Position numbers and translations under genes: made by a program. The notes below the pieces were generated by a model that was not told where the DNA came from, did no database searches, and worked only from the letters and a program-made list of their open reading frames with translations. 48,246 nucleotides of DNA, from assembly GCA_050485785.1 (NCBI GenBank), contig JBJHCA010000016.1, forward strand, positions 1 through 48,246, in the 5' to 3' direction. Position 1 is the first letter of the stretch. Every line of letters starts with the position of its first letter. The DNA is from JBJHCA01 sp050485785. Its GTDB lineage: Bacteria; Bacteroidota; Bacteroidia; Chitinophagales; Saprospiraceae. Positions 24,727-33,535 of the stretch are shown one piece after another.

Positions 24727-27700
24727 CGAGAAGAAAGGCTTCAGGGAGTTTCCGCTGACCACCCTGGCTGTTGACAATGCAACAAGCGTGTTCCTGCTGG
24801 CATTCATGATCCTGTACTTTGGGTATAACTCATACAATGACATGCCCAAGGAGCAGTTTCCCGAAATCAATATTCCCACCATTTTTGTGAACACGCCCTA
24901 TCCGGGTAACTCGGCAGTGGATATAGAAAACCTGGTAACGCGGCCCATTGAGAAGGAGCTGAAGGCTATCAACGGAATTAAAAAAGTGGAATCCACTTCC
25001 ATGCAGGACTTTTCTGTGATCGTGGTGGAGTTTAATACCGATGTTGATATCAGCGATGCTATGGTGGATGTAAAAGACGCTGTAGACCGGGCCAAAGCCG
25101 AGCTGCCCAATGACCTGCCCAATGATCCGGTAGTGCAGGACATTGATCTGGGCGAGTTTCCCATTATGACAGTCAATCTGTCAGGGGAGTTTACCAACGA
25201 TGAATTGCGCAATTATGCCGAATACCTTCAGGACGAACTGGAGGATATCGATGAGATTCTCAGGGTTGAGATCAAGGGAGCACTGGAGCGTGAAGTGAAG
25301 ATAGAGGTTGACCTGAAACAGATGGAAGCCCGGCAGGTCTCATTCAGGGATATTCAGACGGCAATTGAGGCGGAGAATATCACTATGTCGGGAGGTGAAA
25401 TTGTGGCCGGTGGTTTTAGAAATGCCGTGCGCATAATCGGCGAATTCACCTCGGTGGAGGAGATAGCAGACATTGTGGTCAAGAGTGAGAATATTCAGCC
25501 GGTTTACCTCCGTGATATCGCCGAAGTGAGTTTCAGCTTTATGGACCGGACCAGCTACGCCCGTATGGACCAGCATCCTGTAGTTTCGCTGGACGTCATC
25601 AAGCGAAGTGGTGCTAATCTGTTGAGTGCTTCAGACAAAATCAAAGAGGCAGTGGAACGTGCGCAGCAGGAGGAGCTGCCCGCTGCTCTAAGCATCAATG
25701 TGTTCAATGACCAGTCGATCAATATCCGGAGTGAGGTGAGCAACCTCGAAAACAGCATCATCAGCGGAGTGATATTGGTGGTATTGGTACTGCTGTTTTT
25801 CCTGGGTATCCGCAATGCATTGTTTGTAGGGATTGCGATACCGCTCAGTATGCTGATGGGGATAATGTTTCTCTACCTTACCGGCAGCACGTTGAATATC
25901 ATCGTGTTGTTTTCGCTGATCCTGGCTCTGGGACTATTGGTGGATAACGGAATTGTGGTAGTGGAAAACATATACCGGTATATGCAGGAGGGATTCAGTG
26001 GGGTGGAGGCTGCGAAAAAAGGTGCCGGGGAGGTAGCTCTGCCCATTATTGCGTCTACGGCCACCACTCTGGCAGCTTTTCTCCCATTGGCATTCTGGCC
26101 GGGTATCATGGGCAGCTTTATGTCCAATTTACCCATCACGCTCATTGCGGTACTCACTTCAAGCTTGTTTGTAGCACTGGTAGTGAATCCGGTGTTTACG
26201 GCCCGTTTTATGAAAGTGGATACCCGCTCCAAAGACCCCGAACGTCGCCGGCGGAAACAGCGCAATCGCTGGATACTGGTGGCAGCATTGACCGGTGGAG
26301 TAATGTTGTTTCACATGTTAGGCTGGGATGCGGGTCGTAACATTTGTGGAATTGTGGCGTTGGTCACCCTGCTCAATATGTATGTGCTGAGGCCGGCATC
26401 ATTTTACTTTCAGGATAAGGTCATACCGCTGCTGGAGTCAGTGTATGACAACTTTATCAGGCTGGCCCTGCGGGCTTTTATGCCGATTGTTGTGTTTTTA
26501 GGCACTTTTGGATTGCTGGTACTGGCTATAATTTTGCTGGCTATCAATGCGCCCAAGGTGATCTTTTTCCCCGACATCGAACCAATATATGTCAATGCAT
26601 TTGTTGAAATGGACATGGGTACGGACATTGAGGTGACCAACGAGCTGATGCAAACCCTGGAGCGCGATGTGGAGCAGGCCATGGCACCTTATGTGCAGGT
26701 TGTGGATGCCATTCTGGCGCAGGTTGGTGAGGGAACATCCGATCCGGCGGGTCCGCCCGAACCCGGTGTATCCCCTAATAAAGCCCGTCTTACTGTGGCT
26801 TTTGTTCCGGCCAATGAGCGCAATGGCGTCAATACACGCGATTTGATGGAGATAATTAGGCGCACCGTGCAGGGCCATCCCGGGGCTACCATAGTAGTGG
26901 AGAAAAATGCCGCCGGTCCGCCACAGGGTCGGCCGGTCAATCTCGAGCTGAGAGGCGATGACATCAATGAGCTGTTGGTGCTGAGTCAGGATGTACTGTC
27001 CTATTTGAATGAGAAAAATGTACCTGGTGTTGAAGAGCTGCAGGCCGACATTAAGCTGGCCAAGCCCGAGCAAACCGTTTATATCAACCGTGAAACTGCC
27101 CGCATGTACGGGGTTTCTACCCGGGATATAGCCAGTACTATCAGAACCGCGCTGTACGGTATGGAAGTGTCCAAATTTAAACAGGGCGAAGATGACTTCC
27201 CCATCAATATCAGGGCCAATGAGCATTACCGCTACAACAAGGATGCACTGATGAGCCAGGTGATCACTTTCCGCGATCCGGGTTCGGGCCGTATTAGTCA
27301 GGTGCCTATTAACACCGTAGCCACTATTGAGTACGGGGAAACATTTTCAGCAGTGAAGCGGAAGGATATGCAGCGAATGATCACCATTTACTCTAATGTT
27401 ACAGACGGGTACAATGCCAATGAAATAGTGGATGAACTACGCGGTTATATGGACGCATTTCTGATGCCCAGAGGGTATGATTACGAGTTTACCGGTCAGC
27501 AGCAGGAGCAGATGGAAGCCATGGACTTTTTGTCCACTGCTTTTGTTATAGCTCTTTTTGTGATATTTATCATTCTGGTCAGTCAGTTTAACAGCATCTA
27601 TGCACCGTTTATCATTGTGCTTACCATTTTGTTCAGTATCATTGGGGTATTGATGGGTTATGTATCTACCGGACGTGATCTGGTAGTGGTTATGACCGGA

Positions 27701-28159
27701 GTGGGGATCATTTCACTGGCCGGAATTGTGGTCAATAATGCCATAGTACTCATAGACTATATCAATCTGCTGATCAAAAGGAAGCGGGAAGAGCTTAGCA
27801 TAGGACAAGAGTTTCGCCTTCCCAATGAAATGATCCGCGAGGCCATTATTCGCGGTGGTGCTATCCGGTTACGGCCGGTATTGCTTACTGCCATTACCAC
27901 CGTATTGGGACTTATTCCATTGGCAATCGGTTTCAACTTTAACTTCTTTACCCTGGTTACCGAGCTAAACCCCAGAATATTCATTGGCGGGGATAATGTT
28001 GCCTTTTGGGGGCCTATGGCATGGACTGTTATTTACGGTCTGGTGTTTTCAACATTTCTCACCCTGATCGTTGTTCCGGTGATGTACTGGCTGTTCTATC
28101 ATTTGTCGCTGCTCATCAACAAGCTTCTGGGCCTTGACAGACCGGTTTATGAGAGCTGA
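24719..28159 (+). CDS. RND-family efflux pump permease
   Basis: 1146 residues with the AcrB-like layout: TM1, a large periplasmic loop, TM2-TM6, then TM7, a second periplasmic loop and TM8-TM12. TM4 carries GLLVDNGIVVVEN (Asp409, Asn410) and TM10 carries GIVVNNAIVLID (Asn1006). In AcrB the matching positions are Asp407, Asp408 and Lys940, so two of the three proton-relay residues are replaced by Asn. The same Asn pattern is, as I recall, common in a subfamily that includes SwrC/YerP-like pumps. About 60 extra residues with two hydrophobic stretches lie between TM6 and TM7 (~residues 510-575). Substrate unknown; the operon type suggests drugs, lipids or detergents. Confidence 0.93.
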   Translation: MSNEKKGFREFPLTTLAVDNATSVFLLAFMILYFGYNSYNDMPKEQFPEINIPTIFVNTPYPGNSAVDIENLVTRPIEKELKAINGIKKVESTSMQDFSVIVVEFNTDVDISDAMVDVKDAVDRAKAELPNDLPNDPVVQDIDLGEFPIMTVNLSGEFTNDELRNYAEYLQDELEDIDEILRVEIKGALEREVKIEVDLKQMEARQVSFRDIQTAIEAENITMSGGEIVAGGFRNAVRIIGEFTSVEEIADIVVKSENIQPVYLRDIAEVSFSFMDRTSYARMDQHPVVSLDVIKRSGANLLSASDKIKEAVERAQQEELPAALSINVFNDQSINIRSEVSNLENSIISGVILVVLVLLFFLGIRNALFVGIAIPLSMLMGIMFLYLTGSTLNIIVLFSLILALGLLVDNGIVVVENIYRYMQEGFSGVEAAKKGAGEVALPIIASTATTLAAFLPLAFWPGIMGSFMSNLPITLIAVLTSSLFVALVVNPVFTARFMKVDTRSKDPERRRRKQRNRWILVAALTGGVMLFHMLGWDAGRNICGIVALVTLLNMYVLRPASFYFQDKVIPLLESVYDNFIRLALRAFMPIVVFLGTFGLLVLAIILLAINAPKVIFFPDIEPIYVNAFVEMDMGTDIEVTNELMQTLERDVEQAMAPYVQVVDAILAQVGEGTSDPAGPPEPGVSPNKARLTVAFVPANERNGVNTRDLMEIIRRTVQGHPGATIVVEKNAAGPPQGRPVNLELRGDDINELLVLSQDVLSYLNEKNVPGVEELQADIKLAKPEQTVYINRETARMYGVSTRDIASTIRTALYGMEVSKFKQGEDDFPINIRANEHYRYNKDALMSQVITFRDPGSGRISQVPINTVATIEYGETFSAVKRKDMQRMITIYSNVTDGYNANEIVDELRGYMDAFLMPRGYDYEFTGQQQEQMEAMDFLSTAFVIALFVIFIILVSQFNSIYAPFIIVLTILFSIIGVLMGYVSTGRDLVVVMTGVGIISLAGIVVNNAIVLIDYINLLIKRKREELSIGQEFRLPNEMIREAIIRGGAIRLRPVLLTAITTVLGLIPLAIGFNFNFFTLVTELNPRIFIGGDNVAFWGPMAWTVIYGLVFSTFLTLIVVPVMYWLFYHLSLLINKLLGLDRPVYES

Positions 28160-28210
28160 GGCAATTGTCCGGTTCCTTGATCCCTGAGTTTTTATCCCTA
28201 CCTTGTCCCC

Positions 28211-29263
28211 ATGAAAACCGATTTTCTCCTGGTCGGGCAAGGCCTGGCCGGCAGTTTACTGGCCATTGAGCTGCTTCAAGGTGGAGCTTCAGTAAAGTTG
28301 GTTGACCGGGGAACAGCAGAGAGTGCTACGGCAGTGTCCACAGGAATAATCAATCCGCTTACCGGGCGCTTGTTTGCACTGAGCTGGCAGTTTGAAACAC
28401 TGATGGCTGAAGCTGAAAAAACTTATCAAAACATTGAGCGAATAACCGGGGAGCGTATTTTTACGCGAACTATTGTTTCCCGTGCTGTGATGCATACCAA
28501 AGGTCTCAACGATCTGATGATCAGGTTGGAGAGTTCGGAGATGAGTGCTTTTATACGGGGAATAGACCGGGATGCCCCCTGGCCCGGGGTACTGAAACCG
28601 GTGGGATATTATGTGCACATCAACGGAGCCAGGGTTAATACGGTCAGGTTGTTACATGTGCTGAGGCAATACTTTCAGTCGGCTGATCTGCTGATCAGCG
28701 ATTCATTTAGCTTTGCCGATGTGGAATATCAATCTTCAGGATATCACTGGAAAGGTATTGAAGCACGGGAGATAGTTTGGTGTGGCGGCGCTTCTGTACC
28801 CGATCAGCATACCGCGGGGTGGCCGGTAACGCCGCTTCACGGACAAGTTATGCGAATAAAAATTCCCGGCCTTGCCTTTGATGGGGTAGTGAAGCATAAT
28901 ATTTTTCTGGCGAATGAGGGCGATGATAACTATTGGGCGGGAGCCACCCATGAGCCCACAAAAAGTGATGTAAAAAAAGACCGGGAAGGATGGCTATGGC
29001 TGAAAAGCCGCATAGATGAAATGCTGGTGCCCGATTATGACATCATAGCTCATAAAGCTGCCATGCGTCCAGTGGTAAAAGACCGCCGACCTGTAATGGG
29101 ACGCTTCCAGGGATCATCTGTACCGATTATGGTAATGAGCGGCCTGGGAACCAAAGGAGCTTCGCTGGCACCGTGGTGTGCCAAAGTCATGGCCGGACAT
29201 CTGCTGAACGGCGAGCCTTTGCCACGGGAAGTGAACATTGACCGATACTTAAAACAGCCATAA
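28211..29263 (+). CDS. DAO-type FAD-dependent oxidoreductase
   Basis: 350 residues. The FAD-binding Rossmann motif is LLVGQGLAGSLLAIELLQGG (~6-25), and the family C-terminal block is AAMRPVVKDRRPVMGRF followed by MSGLGTKGASLAPWCAKVMAGHLL, in the fold of the DAO group (D-amino acid oxidase, glycine oxidase, MnmC C-terminal domain). The substrate is probably an amine or amino acid, but no residue decides it. The next gene starts 2 nt after the stop. ThiO-type glycine oxidases belong to the same fold and make a thiamine precursor, so the link to the following MTH1187/YkoF-like gene is suggestive only. Confidence 0.85.
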   Translation: MKTDFLLVGQGLAGSLLAIELLQGGASVKLVDRGTAESATAVSTGIINPLTGRLFALSWQFETLMAEAEKTYQNIERITGERIFTRTIVSRAVMHTKGLNDLMIRLESSEMSAFIRGIDRDAPWPGVLKPVGYYVHINGARVNTVRLLHVLRQYFQSADLLISDSFSFADVEYQSSGYHWKGIEAREIVWCGGASVPDQHTAGWPVTPLHGQVMRIKIPGLAFDGVVKHNIFLANEGDDNYWAGATHEPTKSDVKKDREGWLWLKSRIDEMLVPDYDIIAHKAAMRPVVKDRRPVMGRFQGSSVPIMVMSGLGTKGASLAPWCAKVMAGHLLNGEPLPREVNIDRYLKQP

Positions 29264-29265
29264 TT

Positions 29266-29517
29266 ATGGATATTTCTGTCGAATTGAGCTTGTATCCGCT
29301 GCAGGATAGTTATAAAAAGCCAATCATTTCGTTTATTGCCCTGCTGAAGGAAGATCCGGGCATTGAAGTGGTGGAAAACAGCATGAGCACGCAGGTTTTT
29401 GGCCCATATGACCGCGTTACCAGTCTGATTAAGGGTGCTGCGAAACATCTGTTTGAGACTCACCCTTCAGTGGTACTTGTTGCCAAAATGGTGAATACCG
29501 ATACGAGAAAACTGTAG
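29266..29517 (+). CDS. Small MTH1187/YkoF-like (thiamine-binding type) protein
   Basis: 83 residues, with the pattern ELSLYPLQDSYKKPIISFIALL, then a mid-chain MSTQVFGPYDRV, and VVLVAKMVN near the end. This matches the ferredoxin-like fold family PF01910 (MTH1187/YkoF). YkoF binds thiamine or hydroxymethylpyrimidine; many single-domain members have no proven ligand. It lies 2 nt after the flavoenzyme and 7 nt before the heptaheme cytochrome gene, so all three are one operon. Because the fold is small and divergent, the family call is moderate. Confidence 0.65.
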   Translation: MDISVELSLYPLQDSYKKPIISFIALLKEDPGIEVVENSMSTQVFGPYDRVTSLIKGAAKHLFETHPSVVLVAKMVNTDTRKL

Positions 29518-29524
29518 CACATCG

Positions 29525-31474
29525 ATGTTGAACAAGCGACACATATACCTGCTTCTGGCTGCCATGGCCATAACCCTGGTGTATTGCAACCGGCACAGTA
29601 CTGAAGAAGTGATACTGGCTCACAGCGGGTATTTTTTGAATCTCCACGATTCTGTGCGCTATGTAGGCATGGAAACCTGCCGGAGTTGTCATGGTGATGT
29701 ACATGATACGTACATCCATACGGGAATGGGCCGGAGTTTTGCGAATGCTACACCGGATAAGAGCATGGCGGAGTTCGGGGAGCATGCCCTGGTTTATGAT
29801 CACTACCTCAATTTGTACTACAGGCCTCTTTTTCGGGACAGTGTAATGTACATTCAGGAGTACAGAATAGAGGATGGTGATACTACGCATTTTCGGGAAG
29901 AAAAAGTGGCATATATAGTGGGCAGCGGTCAGCATACCAACAGTCATATGATCTCCATCAACGGGTATGTGTATCAGGCACCAATTACTTTTTACACCCA
30001 ACGCGGAACATGGGATCTGGCTCCGGGGTATGAACGCGGTGCCAATGAGCGGTTTGCCAGGATTATTCAGGCGGAATGCATGACTTGTCACAACCACTAT
30101 CCGGATATGGTGGAAGGCTCGCTCAATAAGTATGAATACGTACCTCAGGGAATTCAATGCGAACGCTGTCACGGGCCGGGCGAGATCCATGTACAGGAAA
30201 TGCTGGCGGGACGGACTGTTGACACATCAAAGTACATTGACTACACCATTGTTAATCCCGCACATCTGCCTATCGATCTTCAGATGGATGTATGTCAGCG
30301 GTGTCACCTGCAGGGAGTAGCCGTATTGCATGAAGGCAAAACCTTTTTCGACTTCAGACCAGGCATGGCCCTGAGTGAGATCATGAATGTTTTTCTGCCT
30401 CGCTTTTCCAACAGTGATGAGCGATTTATCATGGCCAGTCAGGCTGACAGACTTCGCATGAGTCCTTGTTTTACCGAGTCAAAAGCCATGACCTGTATTA
30501 CTTGTCATCATCCGCATCACAGTGTGGAGGTAACGGACATCAATCACTACAATGTGACTTGCCAGGGTTGTCATGCTCCGCGGGATCCGGGGTTTTGTTC
30601 AGCCCCTATGGCAGAACTTGAAGCCAGGAATCACGATTGCGTTGGGTGTCACATGCCAAAATCAGGCAGTCTTGACATTCCGCATGTACATATAACCGAC
30701 CATTTTATCAGCAAGGCCAATGTGGGCCGCGTTATGCTGGAGTACGATCAGATGCGCGATGGTGGTGCGGCATTTTTGGGGCTCGAATTGCTGACCAAGT
30801 CTCATGCTTCAGACCTCGAAATGGCCAGAGGATACCTGGCATTATATGACCAATTTGCGGGAACGGAAGAAATGCTCGACTCAGCCGGGTATTATATCTT
30901 ACAGTCTGCCGATCCCGAGCCGGTGAAGTACAATACCATGGTTCATTACCTTTTCATTATTGAGGCTTATGAAGCCATTGCGGCATTTACAGAAAGGCTT
31001 GACCTTGGTCTTATCCCGCATCAGGATCCATGGACGTGGTACAGAGTAGGTGAGGCCTACCACCAGCTGGGTAATCGCAGGCAGTCGGTATCATTTTTTC
31101 GGAAAGCCGCAGACGGTCAGCCTTACAATCTGGAATTCCGGGAGAAGCTGGGCCTGGCTTTAGCGCAATCCGGGGAAATTCAGGAAGCTGAAGAGATATT
31201 TAACTGGGTGCTTAGTGAAAACCCTACCATGAGCCTCAGTTTGAATAATCTTGGCTTTATGCATGCCAACCGGGGTCAGTTTGTAAGAGCGCGTGAACTT
31301 TACCTCGAAGCCATCAGGCTCGATCCGGACTACATTCAGCCTATGCTGAACCTCGCTGCGTTGGCTGTCCATCAGGAAAACTTTTCGGAGGCCAGGAGGT
31401 GGCTGAAAAGAGCGCTTCGTATCAGACCCGACCACGATGCGGCCCGACAAACACTGGAATTGATCAGCGGTTGA
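29525..31474 (+). CDS. Seven-heme c-type cytochrome with C-terminal TPR repeats
   Basis: 649 residues. A signal sequence (1-~21; the LVYC at 18-21 could be a lipobox but has Tyr at -1) is followed by seven CxxCH motifs: CRSCH (~52), CMTCH (185), CERCH (212), CQRCH (257), and CITCH, CQGCH, CVGCH between ~323 and 380. After ~residue 500 come tetratricopeptide-like helical pairs (TWYRVGEAYHQLGNRRQSVSFF, SLNNLGFMHANRGQFVRARELYLEAI). Multi-heme cytochromes joined to TPR domains are known in Bacteroidota and related phyla. This one is periplasmic or surface-exposed and probably passes electrons to an unknown acceptor. It has no NrfA or HAO signature. Confidence 0.85.
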   Translation: MLNKRHIYLLLAAMAITLVYCNRHSTEEVILAHSGYFLNLHDSVRYVGMETCRSCHGDVHDTYIHTGMGRSFANATPDKSMAEFGEHALVYDHYLNLYYRPLFRDSVMYIQEYRIEDGDTTHFREEKVAYIVGSGQHTNSHMISINGYVYQAPITFYTQRGTWDLAPGYERGANERFARIIQAECMTCHNHYPDMVEGSLNKYEYVPQGIQCERCHGPGEIHVQEMLAGRTVDTSKYIDYTIVNPAHLPIDLQMDVCQRCHLQGVAVLHEGKTFFDFRPGMALSEIMNVFLPRFSNSDERFIMASQADRLRMSPCFTESKAMTCITCHHPHHSVEVTDINHYNVTCQGCHAPRDPGFCSAPMAELEARNHDCVGCHMPKSGSLDIPHVHITDHFISKANVGRVMLEYDQMRDGGAAFLGLELLTKSHASDLEMARGYLALYDQFAGTEEMLDSAGYYILQSADPEPVKYNTMVHYLFIIEAYEAIAAFTERLDLGLIPHQDPWTWYRVGEAYHQLGNRRQSVSFFRKAADGQPYNLEFREKLGLALAQSGEIQEAEEIFNWVLSENPTMSLSLNNLGFMHANRGQFVRARELYLEAIRLDPDYIQPMLNLAALAVHQENFSEARRWLKRALRIRPDHDAARQTLELISG

Positions 31475-32001
31475 TACTGATTAGTTGCTGAGATCATATA
31501 CAACGGCAGGGTACTCTATCATGGTGCTGGTGGTTATGGTCTGCTGCATGGAGTGGGGCGTGGTTTGCCATCGGGGTGTCACGGTTTTTGCAAAAGCCGG
31601 AAGCAGAAAAAGGCCTTTCCCCCGGGCAAAAACCGCGCCACCCCGCTACCGCCACCCCGCTTCTGGGCAAACACCTCACCCCCCGTCCCCCTCTCCTGGT
31701 TTTACGACAGGGGGAGATAGTTAGCAGAGCTTATGAGCGTAAGTAGTTTATATTGAAACAATTAGCTCCCTTTCCTATGAAGGCGTGGGGGGAGGTGTTA
31801 CTGCCACTGTAAGCTTCTCTTTTTTTGACCATTAGTTGACAATTCAGTAAATATCGATTAACATTGCTAATGGTTTGTAGTATATTAATCAGGATGGCAA
31901 ATTCTGTTCTGATTGTTCAACAAGGTTGTTAAACAGCATTGGAGAACAAAAAACCAGCAACTAAGATTTTATTGGTCTTACGATTTAATAAACACCAGCT
32001 T
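31475..32001. other. Gene-poor region with a GC-rich palindromic element
   Basis: The 527 nt before the next gene hold no convincing protein. The left part (31500-31660) is C-rich and gives a Pro-rich spurious frame. The centre holds the inverted-repeat element at 31670-31799. The right part (31800-32001) turns sharply AT-rich and probably contains the promoter of the AT-rich lipoprotein gene. Confidence 0.6.
31670..31799. repeat. GC-rich inverted-repeat element
   Basis: The outer arms are AACACCTC-ACCCCCCG (31670-31685) and CGTGGGGGGAGGTGTT (31784-31799), which pair over nearly all positions about 100 bp apart. Inside, TCCCCCT pairs with AGGGGGA and CCTT with AAGG (near 31765-31782), giving smaller hairpins. 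It looks like a dispersed cruciform or MITE-like repeat; no transposase and no clear target duplication was seen. Confidence 0.5.
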
Positions 32002-32553
32002 ATGGGCATTTTAATATTTTATAGGAAAGTAATAGTTATAGGAATGTTTTCAATTATTGCGATGCTTAATTTTTCCTGCCGTAAACATTGGTTTAAAACC
32101 GATCCATTAACTTTACCCTTCCAGGATTATTACGGTGATCAGTTGAGGATTGATGGGTATTATATTGAAAATGAGGATGGTGCATCTTATTTCTTTTTTA
32201 ATAATGGTATCATATTGCATGGAGGATCGATCAGGCCAAATGGTATTGCAGTTTTTGAGGAAGGGTGGTTATCAGGGGATTATTATAAATTAGCGTTAAA
32301 ATATCAATATAGGTGGGGATTATATATAATAGAAGGTAACAATATCAAATTTGAAAGATGGTATCCCGGTAATCCACCACTACCAGCCTATGTCAGAGAA
32401 GGAACTATATTAAATGACACTACTTTTCATATTACGGAGTCATATCGTTTTTCTTCTTCCGGCAAAAAAAGGAAAGTTGAAAGTCTTGATGAGTATTATC
32501 ATTTTCGGGCATTCAGCCCCAAGCCCGACAGTACCAATCCCTATGTACCTTGA
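32002..32553 (+). CDS. Hypothetical lipoprotein, AT-rich
   Basis: About 183 residues from the ATG at 32002; an upstream TTG at 31939 is less likely. The signal sequence ends in LNFSC, a good lipobox (SC), so it is likely a lipid-anchored envelope protein. The mature chain is rich in Tyr, Trp and Gly (DGYYIENEDGASYFFFNNGIILHGG in shape) and resembles short Bacteroidota lipoproteins of unknown role. Base composition is clearly more AT-rich than neighbours, which suggests recent acquisition. I do not recognise a family. Confidence 0.7.
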   Translation: MGILIFYRKVIVIGMFSIIAMLNFSCRKHWFKTDPLTLPFQDYYGDQLRIDGYYIENEDGASYFFFNNGIILHGGSIRPNGIAVFEEGWLSGDYYKLALKYQYRWGLYIIEGNNIKFERWYPGNPPLPAYVREGTILNDTTFHITESYRFSSSGKKRKVESLDEYYHFRAFSPKPDSTNPYVP

Positions 32554-32622
32554 ACCCATTGTTATGAAACCAATGATTTTTGGAATTTGTGTTGTTGTTA
32601 GGGTGTTGGTGAGGCAGGATGG

Positions 32623-33129
32623 TCACTCCTCTGCTCCTTCCAACTCATCCGCACTGGGGCCGTATGTGCCCGGTATTTTTACATCCAGCAGCCGAAGGTA
32701 AACGCCTAACTGAGCCCGGTGATGCACCGTCTGGTTCAAAGTTTCGCGCAGAATCACCCGCCGGGGACACTCCATGTAAATGGTTTCCCCGTCGCGCATC
32801 ACCCAGGGCTCCTCCAGCATGGCTTCCGTTGCCCCGGCCAGCAATTTGCGCCCTTGCTGCAGACTTTCATCAAAAAATTTAAGCAGGCCGGCCGTGTCTT
32901 CATTTTGGTGTTCCTTGTACGGGGTTTTGGCAAAATCCAGCACGTCCTGTTCCAGCACATACGCCAGCCATCCGGGCAGCTCAGCCAGGTGGTTGGCCAG
33001 CTTCTTCACGGTCATGCTGCGCTCGTGAGGCTGCCACTGATACTTGTTGTCGGGAATGCGCTTAAGCATGCGCCGCGTGCGCACCGCTTCCTGCTCCAGT
33101 TCTTCGCGGAATGTTTCAAGCAATGTCAT
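32623..33129 (-). CDS. DinB-like four-helix metal-binding protein
   Basis: 168 residues in the DinB/YfiT shape: helices starting TLLETFREELEQEAVRTRRMLKRIPD, KYQWQPHERSMTVKKLANHLAELPGW with His46-type metal ligand in ANHLAE, and a final helix with TVHHRAQLGVYLRLL carrying the other two ligand histidines. DinB-family proteins are often nickel- or zinc-binding thiol-transfer or stress proteins; the substrate is not evident. It is monocistronic. The upstream 33130-33535 region has a copy of the T-rich GGATAT-type motif (33205-33225). Confidence 0.8.
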   Translation of the reverse strand: MTLLETFREELEQEAVRTRRMLKRIPDNKYQWQPHERSMTVKKLANHLAELPGWLAYVLEQDVLDFAKTPYKEHQNEDTAGLLKFFDESLQQGRKLLAGATEAMLEEPWVMRDGETIYMECPRRVILRETLNQTVHHRAQLGVYLRLLDVKIPGTYGPSADELEGAEE

Positions 33130-33535
33130 GTCTTATTGTTTTTGTTGGTGCAAATAAACCGACACTCGTTGACAGCCTTATGTCAGGAGGATTGGGATGA
33201 TTTTTTTTTGGATATCTCTTTGTTGTACATAGTCGTGAGAGCAGCTTTTTACCTGCCCTCAAAAGTTTTCAGCGCACTGTTGTGCAGCTTTATACGCTGC
33301 GGATTTTGAGCAGATTAAAACTGAAGGTGGCAACATTTTGCTCAATAAACTGCAGCCCTCTTCTACTCAATTGCATGTAGGGGTATAATGTGGAATTTAA
33401 CGGTGTAAAGTTTTGTTAACACTTTAGAGATTAGCCGGAAGTGGCCATGATTGAATTAGCGCAGATTGCTTTTCAGAATTTGCTTTTTCAGTCATAAACT
33501 ATGAAATGCCCAAAAATCATTTAAAACCAACTTTT
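33130..33535. other. Intergenic region without a gene
   Basis: About 400 nt between dinB-like (leftward) and the delta-60 gene (rightward). It contains two weak hairpins near 33270-33300 (GCAC/GTGC and GCAGC/GCTGC), a T-tract with a degenerate copy of the TTTGGGATAAC-like motif at 33205-33225, and a TTTTGTTAAC stretch near 33412. No -7/-33 pair of good quality was recognised. Confidence 0.5.

Noticed and set aside
26498..27226. 242-codon minus-strand frame inside the RND pump gene
   Set aside because: Antisense shadow of a strongly conserved gene; no family character.
29429..30190. 253-codon minus-strand frame opposite the heptaheme cytochrome
   Set aside because: Antisense shadow; the plus strand carries seven heme motifs in frame.
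31485..31724. 79-codon frame in the C-rich region
   Set aside because: Pro/Arg-rich translation of a repeat-like sequence; no promoter or family.
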